A stretch of DNA of 12,678 nucleotides. Source: Candidatus Uhrbacteria bacterium (GTDB taxonomy: Bacteria > Patescibacteriota > Patescibacteriia > 2-12-FULL-60-25). The number at the start of each line of letters is the position of its first letter. Positions within the stretch are counted from its first letter, which is position 1. Below, one piece after another: positions 6,220-11,161 of this stretch. Below the pieces are notes generated by a model, which ran no database searches, was not told the origin of the DNA, and saw nothing but the letters and a program-made list of their open reading frames with translations. Position numbers and translations under genes: made by a program. The stretch is from assembly GCA_014728435.1 (NCBI GenBank), contig WJLP01000056.1, positions 1 to 12,678 on the forward strand, read 5' to 3'.

Positions 6220-6270
6220 GATGCGTTCTTCCCGGGCTTAAGCCGAGCTCCCAATTTTGGGTAAACGCGA

Positions 6271-6306
6271 TTAAAAAATTATTAAACTTACGCTTTCAAG
6301 CGCAAG
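6271..6306 (-). terminator. hairpin and U-rich tail in the tuf leader, possible attenuator
   Basis: In the minus-strand transcript, CTTGCGC and GCGTAAG pair as a 7-bp stem (one G-U) around a 6-nt loop (6287-6306). An A/T-only tail that includes six consecutive T follows (T run at 6273-6278). It lies downstream of the predicted tuf start of transcription, so it would sit inside the leader and act as an attenuator if functional. The T-run begins several bases after the stem, which weakens it as a plain terminator. Confidence 0.35.
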
Positions 6307-6347
6307 GACCAATATCCCGGCTCAAAAGCTCTTAAATAAGCGGAAAG

Positions 6348-6376
6348 ACTATAACACTTCCCCCAAAATTACGCAA
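6348..6376 (-). promoter_or_regulatory. promoter of tuf
   Basis: On the minus strand TTGCGT (6371-6376) and TATAGT (6348-6353) are separated by exactly 17 bp, a good sigma70-type match (4/6 and 5/6). It begins a few bases after the stop of the upstream 214-aa gene. Initiation near 6341 would give a leader of about 140 nt. Confidence 0.65.
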
Positions 6377-6380
6377 GAGA

Positions 6381-7025
6381 TTATACTTTCCCATCCTCAT
6401 CCTCAATCGGTTCAAAATAAAACCTGTCTTCCGTATCCAATTCTTCGCTTGGTTGAGATACTTTTTCCTGTGAAACCCCCGCTTTCCCACCGGGCGCCTC
6501 AAACTGTTCCACCTCTCCACCCCAAGACATATCCATAGCCTCTTTATTGGCTTTTTCCAATTTTTCATCAATTTCAAACGCGGAGAGCGCATCCTCCTCC
6601 GGCGGAAGCGTCTTGGAATTACTTCCCAAATACCCTTCATTCTCCAGCTGATTCATAATTTCACCGCTAGTATAACCCTCATCACGGCGCTTGCGGTACT
6701 GATGGTATAACTCCGCCTCGTTAATATCATCCTCCCCGCTCTCCGGCATATCATCAAACTCAATCTCCGCAATATCCTCGTTATCTCGCTCATCGAAATC
6801 CATCAATTCCGGTATTTCATCTTCATCCAAATCAAACTCCGAAACTCCGTCTATCTCAAAATCCTCAAAATCATCCCCAAATTCATAAGCATCCCGCATA
6901 AGACTCTCATACTTATCAAGCGAGATAACCACCTGAGCCTTTTCGCCGTCTTCATCGGCGATTATTACCGGCGCATTAACTTTACGCGCGGTCCTAAAAA
7001 TCTTTTTCCATGACATAATGCCCAT
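6381..7025 (-). CDS. very acidic protein with Phd/YefM-like N-terminus
   Basis: A 214-aa protein of unknown function. Residues about 13-43 (ARKVNAPVIIADEDGEKAQV, then VISLDKYESL) follow the pattern of the N-terminal DNA-binding part of Phd/YefM antitoxins: a short strand, 'VII-D--G---VV-SLD-YE-L', then a helix. The rest is dominated by Asp and Glu (about 45-105 and 140-214), with one less acidic patch containing YHQYRKRRDEGYTSGEIMNQ (107-126). It probably stays soluble and largely disordered. No toxin gene lies beside it, so an antitoxin role is not supported by context; a tail-fused regulator is possible. There are two candidate starts, ATG at 7025 (GGTGA nearby) and ATG at 7016. Its promoter overlaps that of the divergent 78-aa gene. 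tuf follows after 179 nt. Confidence 0.75.
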   Translation of the reverse strand: MGIMSWKKIFRTARKVNAPVIIADEDGEKAQVVISLDKYESLMRDAYEFGDDFEDFEIDGVSEFDLDEDEIPELMDFDERDNEDIAEIEFDDMPESGEDDINEAELYHQYRKRRDEGYTSGEIMNQLENEGYLGSNSKTLPPEEDALSAFEIDEKLEKANKEAMDMSWGGEVEQFEAPGGKAGVSQEKVSQPSEELDTEDRFYFEPIEDEDGKV

Positions 7026-7059
7026 AGTTCACCACGCCGTAACAAATACTTCAAGAGGA

Positions 7060-7088
7060 TTGACAATATCCAATTTTTTTGCTAGATT
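7060..7088 (+). promoter_or_regulatory. promoter of the 78-aa plus-strand gene
   Basis: TTGACA (7060-7065, perfect) and TAGATT (7083-7088) are 17 bp apart. The expected start of transcription is about 7095, giving a 30-nt leader with an SD. Confidence 0.75.
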
Positions 7089-7091
7089 CAA
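7063..7091 (-). promoter_or_regulatory. possible promoter of the 214-aa gene, overlapping the plus promoter
   Basis: On the minus strand TTGAAT (7086-7091) and TATTGT (7063-7068) are 17 bp apart, with start of transcription expected near 7056 and a leader of about 30 nt. Each box overlaps the opposite promoter's other box by three bases. The match is moderate. Confidence 0.4.
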
Positions 7092-7111
7092 ACATCGTTC
7101 CATCAAACCAT

Positions 7112-7117
7112 AGGAGA
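7112..7117 (+). promoter_or_regulatory. Shine-Dalgarno AGGAGA of the 78-aa gene
   Basis: AGGAGA lies 7 nt before the ATG at 7125, a textbook spacing. It fixes this start and shows that SD-led initiation exists in this genome. Confidence 0.8.
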
Positions 7118-7124
7118 CAATTCC

Positions 7125-7361
7125 ATGCCCCAAGCTTGCAAAGTCTTTGCCGTAGGCACCGATGACCTGAACAGCACTCCCGAAGGAACCCGTCTAGACG
7201 AGTTAATGGAGTCAAAAATCAATACATGGCTCGAAGAGATACAATCTCAAGAAAGCACGACATACCTCGAGATTACCAATGTTGTACAATCGCAAAATGG
7301 CCGAGTCATTGTAATCACAATTTTTTACAAGGATGGCAAGTTATCCAAAACGATTCGATAA
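7125..7361 (+). CDS. 78-aa protein of unknown function, stand-alone gene
   Basis: The only plus-strand gene in the window. It has a complete unit of its own: promoter (7060-7088), SD (7112-7117), frame, and intrinsic terminator (7371-7394). The protein starts MPQACKVFAVGTDD, continues with a predicted helix LDELMESKINTWLEEIQSQ (about 24-42), and ends with two strands, YLEITNVVQSQ and RVIVITIFYKD. This strand-helix-strand-strand layout, with a 'KVF' start, an 'IN-WL' helix and a final 'ITIFYK', reminds me of small Cse60/DUF2758-like proteins, but that is pattern memory only. There is no signal peptide or membrane segment. It lies between the fusA terminator and tuf, opposite to everything else, so it is not part of the translation operons. 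The function is unknown. Confidence 0.85.
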   Translation: MPQACKVFAVGTDDLNSTPEGTRLDELMESKINTWLEEIQSQESTTYLEITNVVQSQNGRVIVITIFYKDGKLSKTIR

Positions 7362-7370
7362 TTAACCTCT

Positions 7371-7394
7371 AACCCCTCTCGGGGTTCTTTTTTT
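7371..7394 (+). terminator. intrinsic terminator of the 78-aa gene
   Basis: AACCCC and GGGGTT form a 6-bp stem around a TCTC loop (7371-7386), followed after one C by seven T (7388-7394). It starts 10 nt after the TAA stop. It faces the fusA terminator about 115 nt away. Confidence 0.9.
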
Positions 7395-7449
7395 ATTGTC
7401 TTGAACCCTGATTCACTTGATTATAATAATTCCAAACCGATTTTATAAA

Positions 7450-7465
7450 ATGAAAAATTTTTCAT
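7450..7465. repeat. 16-bp perfect palindrome between the convergent terminators
   Basis: ATGAAAAATTTTTCAT is its own reverse complement, and TTTTATAAAA (7441-7450) next to it is a 10-bp palindrome. Both lie in the A/T-rich spacer between the plus terminator and the 9-bp array. They could be a protein-binding site or chance in A/T-rich DNA. Confidence 0.5.
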
Positions 7466-7472
7466 GAATATA

Positions 7473-7508
7473 AATCAAGCCAATCCTGTTAATCCTGAAA
7501 ATCAAGGT
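7473..7508. repeat. 9-bp tandem array, AATCCTGTT type
   Basis: Four 9-base units in register on the plus strand: AATCAAGCC, AATCCTGTT, AATCCTGAA, AATCAAGGT. The array adjoins the U-run of the fusA terminator. Similar 'AATCCTG' arrays are, from memory, seen between genes in various bacteria. Confidence 0.75.
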
Positions 7509-7509
7509 C

Positions 7510-7537
7510 AAAAAGAGCCTCAGTTTCCCAAGGCCCT
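7510..7537 (-). terminator. intrinsic terminator of fusA
   Basis: In the minus-strand transcript positions 7537-7514 fold into a 10-bp stem, including three G-U pairs, capped by a GAAA tetraloop and running into five U. The G-U pairs exist only in the minus-strand RNA, which fixes the direction. It ends the rpsL-rpsG-fusA unit about 45 nt after the fusA stop and separates it from tuf. Confidence 0.88.
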
Positions 7538-7547
7538 TCCTTATAAA

Positions 7548-7582
7548 TCGAAGTTCGTTGTTCGAAATTCGAAATTCGAATT
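7548..7582. repeat. degenerate 7-bp tandem array, TCGAAAT type, abutting the fusA stop
   Basis: Five 7-base units in register on the plus strand: TCGAAGT, TCGTTGT, TCGAAAT, TCGAAAT, TCGAATT. The core palindrome is TCGA. On the minus strand the array begins at the base directly after the fusA TAA and ends about 10 nt before the terminator stem. Confidence 0.85.
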
Positions 7583-9661
7583 TTACTTTCCTTTTCCCTC
7601 AACCAATTCTTTCTGCACGGAGGCCGGCACCGGCGCGTAGTGGTCGAACTCCATAGAATAAACTCCGCGGCCTTGCGTCATGGAACGTAGGTTGGTTGCA
7701 TAGCCAAACATTTCAGCCAAGGGCACGAGCGCGCTTATAACCTTCATGTCAAACCTGTCTTCCATGGATTGAATCTGTCCGCGTTTGGAATTCAAGTCGC
7801 CCATAACATCCCCCATATATTCTTCCGGCACCACAACCTCTACCTTTTCCATGGGTTCTAAAATACTAACACCCGCTTTTTCACAAGCCGCTTTAAATGC
7901 CATGGAAGCCGCAACTTTAAACGCCGCCTCGGACGAGTCAACTTCGTGATAACTGCCGTCATAAACCGTGGCCTTAAAGTCCAAGATCGGATAACCGGCC
8001 GCAACACCGCGAGCGGCCGCTTCCTGAATACCCTTATTGATCGGCTGAATATACTCACGCGGGATAACACCGCCAACGATTTCACTGACAAACTCATAGC
8101 CGACTCCACGTTCCTGCGGTTCAATGCGCAACCAGCAATGGCCGTATTGCCCGCGACCGCCCGATTGGCGCACAAACTTACCCTCACCTTCAGCCGTACC
8201 TTTAATGGCTTCTTTATAAGCAACTTGCGGTTTGCCGACATTGGCCTCCACATTAAACTCGCGCTTCATTCTATCCACGATAATCTCCAAATGAAGCTCA
8301 CCCATACCCGAAACAATGGTCTGCAAAGTTTCTTCATCCGTACGCACTTTAAACGACGGATCTTCTTCAGCAATTTTCTGCAAAGCCAAAGCCATCTTTT
8401 CCTGGTCGGCTTTTGTTTTAGGCTCAATCGCGATATCGATAACGGGTTCGGGAATAACAATAGTTTCCAACAATAACTGATTATCCTCATCGCAGAGAGT
8501 GTGACCTGTAAACGTATCCTTTAAACCCACGGCCGCCGCAATATCACCCGCGTAAACCTGATCCACTTCTTCGCGGCTGTTGGAATGCATGCGCACAATC
8601 CGGCCCACGCGTTCTTTTTTGCCGCTCGTTGAATTGTAAACATAAGAACCGGATTCCAAAGTACCCGAATAGACTCTAAAAAAAATCAACTTGCCAACAT
8701 AAGGGTCGGTCATCACTTTAAACGCCAATGCCGCAAACGGTTCTTCATCACTCGCTTTGCGGGTAATAATCTTTTCCTCATCATCAATTGCATGACCTTC
8801 AACCGGCGGAATATCCAAAGGCGACGGCAAATAATCAACAACCGCGTCCAACAACATCTGTACGCCTTTATTCTTTAAAGCCGAACCGCACATGATCGGA
8901 TAAATATCCATGGATATAACAGCCTTGCGCAAAGCGGCCTTAATTTCTTCAACCGACAACTCTTCACCGGCTAAATATTTATTCATCAACTCCTCATCGG
9001 TTTCCGCCAATGCTTCCAAAAATTCACTGCGCCATTTCTTGACTTCTTCCATCATGTCTTCCGGAATATCCGTATCTTCAATTTCACGGCCCATTTCATC
9101 CTTATAAATTCTGGCTTTCATCTCGATCAAATCTACAATGCCCCTAAAATCAGACTCCGCTCCAATCGGCAATTGAATCGGGTATGCGCGTTTCGCCAAA
9201 CGTGTTCTGATAGATTCGATATCTTTAATAAAATCAGCGCCCATGCGGTCCAATTTATTCACAAAACACATACGCGGCACTTGGTATTTATCAGCTTGGC
9301 GCCATACGGTTTCGGATTGAGGCTCCACACCGGCAACACCATCAAAAACCGTTACCGCGCCGTCTAAAACACGCAAAGAACGCTGTACTTCAATTGTAAA
9401 GTCAATATGCCCCGGAGTATCAATCAAGTTCATCCTTTTGCCTTTCCAAAAACAAGTGGTTGCCGCGGAAGTAATGGTAATACCGCGCTCTTGCTCTTGT
9501 TCCATCCAGTCCATTGTAGCTTCACCCTCATGGACCTCGCCGATCTTATGTTTTCGGCCTGTATAAAAAAGCACGCGTTCCGAAACGGTTGTTTTGCCCG
9601 CATCAATGTGGGCGATGATACCGAAGTTTCTGGTATCTTTTAATGAATATTCTCTGGGCAT
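7583..9661 (-). CDS. fusA: elongation factor G
   Basis: EF-G is the GTPase that drives translocation and, with RRF, ribosome recycling. It is full length at 692 aa. The G domain has the P-loop AHIDAGKTT (17-25), ERGITITSAATT (switch I), DTPGHIDF (81-88) and NKLDRMGAD (135-143). Domains III-V follow, with GMGELHLEIIVDRMKREF, the domain IV region YKEAIKGTAEGEGKFVRQSG and GRGQYGHCWL, and EYMGDVMGDLNSKRGQI in domain V. It is the last gene of the rpsL-rpsG-fusA unit, 262 nt after rpsG, and is closed by its own terminator, so the usual direct fusA-tuf junction is lost. No SD precedes the ATG at 9661. The only gene of its kind in the window, and it looks intact. Confidence 0.98.
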   Translation of the reverse strand: MPREYSLKDTRNFGIIAHIDAGKTTVSERVLFYTGRKHKIGEVHEGEATMDWMEQEQERGITITSAATTCFWKGKRMNLIDTPGHIDFTIEVQRSLRVLDGAVTVFDGVAGVEPQSETVWRQADKYQVPRMCFVNKLDRMGADFIKDIESIRTRLAKRAYPIQLPIGAESDFRGIVDLIEMKARIYKDEMGREIEDTDIPEDMMEEVKKWRSEFLEALAETDEELMNKYLAGEELSVEEIKAALRKAVISMDIYPIMCGSALKNKGVQMLLDAVVDYLPSPLDIPPVEGHAIDDEEKIITRKASDEEPFAALAFKVMTDPYVGKLIFFRVYSGTLESGSYVYNSTSGKKERVGRIVRMHSNSREEVDQVYAGDIAAAVGLKDTFTGHTLCDEDNQLLLETIVIPEPVIDIAIEPKTKADQEKMALALQKIAEEDPSFKVRTDEETLQTIVSGMGELHLEIIVDRMKREFNVEANVGKPQVAYKEAIKGTAEGEGKFVRQSGGRGQYGHCWLRIEPQERGVGYEFVSEIVGGVIPREYIQPINKGIQEAAARGVAAGYPILDFKATVYDGSYHEVDSSEAAFKVAASMAFKAACEKAGVSILEPMEKVEVVVPEEYMGDVMGDLNSKRGQIQSMEDRFDMKVISALVPLAEMFGYATNLRSMTQGRGVYSMEFDHYAPVPASVQKELVEGKGK

Positions 9662-9923
9662 AAATTAGCACTACGTTCTACGAAATCATCACCGCCTTTG
9701 GCGGGAGCCCGCATACCGTAAATATATTAAACAATTGTTGCGGGACGAATTTATAAACGAATTTACGAATAATGTTATAAGTTATATTGCACAACCTCCT
9801 AAATCCTCCTTGTCAGGAGAACTTGTCAACCTGGTTATACAGCCCCTGATCTGCCCGCCAATGGCACGCGGGTAAGGCAAAGCTCAGCTTAGCTGTGGGC
9901 ATGGGGTTGCGCTTGCATACATC
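9662..9923. other. rpsG-fusA gap with dyads and SD-like motifs
   Basis: A 262-nt spacer, long for this junction. On the minus strand it holds, in order, CAGCT-A-AGCTG, a CCCGC/GCGGG pair, a hairpin TTCTCCT-GACA-AGGAGGA, the double AGGAGG motif, an A/T-rich part with TTCGT repeats at irregular spacing, and CCGCC-AAA-GGCGG shortly before fusA. A perfect TTGACA occurs but has no good -10 at the right distance, so I do not call a promoter. No U-run terminator is seen, so rpsG and fusA are probably co-transcribed. Confidence 0.6.
9795..9810 (-). promoter_or_regulatory. double AGGAGG motif without a following gene
   Basis: The minus strand reads AGGAGG-ATTT-AGGAGG, two perfect anti-SD complements. 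The first lies in the 3' arm of a 7-bp hairpin (UUCUCCU/AGGAGGA, loop GACA). The nearest start-like codon is a TTG touching the second motif, opening a 38-codon frame (9678-9794) that resembles nothing. The fusA ATG is about 130 nt away. Confidence 0.5.
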
Positions 9924-10391
9924 TTAATACGCAAAATGAGCGAATGCGCGGTTTGCTTCGGCCATTCGTTGCACATCCTGCTTCTTCTTGACCGCATCAC
10001 CTTGATTATTTGTTGCCGCCAGCAACTCTTCAGCCAACCTATCCGACATGGCCTTGCCTTTTTTAGCCCGCGTTGCGGCAATCAACCAGCGAAACGCCAA
10101 CTGCTGACGCCTGTCGGCGCGTACCTGCATGGGAATCTGATAATTAGCACCCCCCACGCGGCGCGATTTAACTTCCAACATCGGTGATATGTTTTTAATC
10201 GCTTCTTCAAATGCCTCAAGAGCCGGCTTCTCGCTTTTCTTCTCCAGCTTTTCCAAAGCATCATAAACAACCTTTTGTGCTGTAGCCTTCTTACCGTCCA
10301 ACATCACGTAATTAATAAAACGACCCACGGCTGTTGAGCCGTATTTCGGATCCGGACTTACTGTGCGCTTTGGCGCCTTCTTACCTCTCAT
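9924..10391 (-). CDS. rpsG: 30S ribosomal protein S7
   Basis: S7 nucleates assembly of the small-subunit head and lies at the E site. The 155-aa length is normal. It begins MRGKKAPKRTVSPDPKYGS, contains FINYVMLDGKKATAQKVVYD, the family core EVKSRRVGGANYQIPMQV and RADRRQQLAFRWLI, and ends with KKKQDVQRMAEANRAFAHF. The ATG at 10391 is chosen because it gives the usual S7 N-terminus. An in-frame ATG at 10433 would add 14 unrelated residues (MFLPCILNHSSIYI) from the leader. The bases before the start read CATATATATT, A/T-rich without an SD. rpsL lies 110 nt upstream with a small GC-rich hairpin between them. Confidence 0.97.
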   Translation of the reverse strand: MRGKKAPKRTVSPDPKYGSTAVGRFINYVMLDGKKATAQKVVYDALEKLEKKSEKPALEAFEEAIKNISPMLEVKSRRVGGANYQIPMQVRADRRQQLAFRWLIAATRAKKGKAMSDRLAEELLAATNNQGDAVKKKQDVQRMAEANRAFAHFAY

Positions 10392-10447
10392 AATATATAT
10401 GGATGAATGATTCAGGATACAGGGCAAAAACAAACTTTATTTCTTCA

Positions 10448-10462
10448 TCGCGTTTAACGCGA
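10448..10462. repeat. small hairpin between rpsL and rpsG
   Basis: TCGCGT and ACGCGA form a perfect 6-bp stem around a 3-nt loop. No U-run follows on the minus strand, so it is not a terminator. It could be an mRNA processing or stability element in the rpsL-rpsG transcript. Confidence 0.5.
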
Positions 10463-10501
10463 CTCAACCTCTATCCTTACTCTTTGTTAATTATCTAAAA
10501 T

Positions 10502-10930
10502 TTATGACTTTGATTCCTTGGGTTTTTTAGCTCCGTACATTGAACGGCTGCGTTTGCGATCCGCCACTCCCTGAGTATCATAAACACCGCGCACAATATG
10601 ATAACGCACACCCGGAAGATCTTTCACGCGTCCTCCGCGAATCATCACTATAGAGTGCTCTTGCAAATTATGTCCCACACCCGGAATATACGCGGTCACC
10701 TCTTGGCCGTTGGAAAGGCGCACACGAGCAATCTTACGCATAGCCGAGTTAGGCTTTTTAGGTGTGGTTGTTGTTACCTTGGTACAAACGCCACGCTTAA
10801 ACGGAGACCCCTTGGGGAGGTCGGTGCGTTTGCGATGCAAGGTATCGCGTGTATATTGCATGGCCGGGCTCTTTGACTTAGCCTTGGCACTTCGACGCGG
10901 GCGTCGAACTAATTGATTTGTAGTAGGCAT
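10502..10930 (-). CDS. rpsL: 30S ribosomal protein S12 with CPR-type insertion
   Basis: S12 sits at the decoding centre and controls accuracy. The conserved core is present: KRGVCTKVTTTTPKKPNSAM (45-64) with the streptomycin-related lysine (58/59), GHNLQEHS (86-93), and RGGRVKDLPGVRYHIVRG (98-115) with the Asp that RimO modifies in E. coli (104). The protein is 142 aa, longer than E. coli (124), mainly through about 15 residues (QYTRDTLHRKRTDLPKGSPF) before KRGVC, which I remember from Parcubacteria. The ATG at 10930 is chosen because it gives MPTTNQLVRRP, the usual start, and because a strong promoter lies just upstream; the in-frame ATG at 10972 falls in the -35 box. No SD is present. Confidence 0.97.
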   Translation of the reverse strand: MPTTNQLVRRPRRSAKAKSKSPAMQYTRDTLHRKRTDLPKGSPFKRGVCTKVTTTTPKKPNSAMRKIARVRLSNGQEVTAYIPGVGHNLQEHSIVMIRGGRVKDLPGVRYHIVRGVYDTQGVADRKRSRSMYGAKKPKESKS

Positions 10931-10943
10931 GTTTGTGCCGCTG

Positions 10944-10972
10944 AATATATCAAAGCCCCATATCCTCGTCAA
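10944..10972 (-). promoter_or_regulatory. strong promoter of rpsL
   Basis: On the minus strand TTGACG (10967-10972) and TATATT (10944-10949) are exactly 17 bp apart. Only 13 nt separate the -10 box from the rpsL ATG, so transcription should start about 5-7 nt before the start codon, giving a nearly leaderless mRNA. This fits the lack of an SD. Confidence 0.8.
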
Positions 10973-11094
10973 GTAGATTTAGCTGTATTAAGTAAGAAAC
11001 AGTGGATAATAACGTTTGACCAACCAACTTTATTTACGAAGATTTTGGATATAAATGATCAATATCTTGGATACATCTTTAATTTTGTGCCTAA

Positions 11095-11106
11095 TTTTAG
11101 CTAAAA
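11095..11106. repeat. 12-bp palindrome upstream of rpsL
   Basis: TTTTAGCTAAAA is a perfect dyad in the 189-nt spacer (10973-11161) between the membrane-protein gene and the rpsL promoter. No clear intrinsic terminator for the membrane-protein gene is visible in that spacer, and nothing else in it could be identified. Confidence 0.4.
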
Positions 11107-11161
11107 CCTCAACGTTACTCCAATCAATAGTCTAAATGCTAAATTCCCCATGCTCCATAAA

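Noticed and set aside
7371..7582. CRISPR array
   Set aside because: The repeats are 7- and 9-bp, directly adjacent and degenerate, with no spacers and no cas genes.
7858..8490. Arginine-rich minus-strand frames inside fusA
   Set aside because: Out-of-frame shadows of EF-G, whose own frame is complete.
9828..9833. TTGACA on the minus strand as -35 of a fusA promoter
   Set aside because: No acceptable -10 hexamer at 16-19 bp; the motif alone is not enough.
9813..9902. 29-codon minus-strand frame after rpsG (MPTAKLSFALPACHW...)
   Set aside because: No SD, no recognisable features, and it would be the only TGA stop in the window; more likely spacer.
10913..11104. Plus-strand 63-codon frame across the rpsL start and its promoter
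   Set aside because: It runs antisense over the rpsL N-terminus and through the rpsL promoter, has no SD, and resembles no family.
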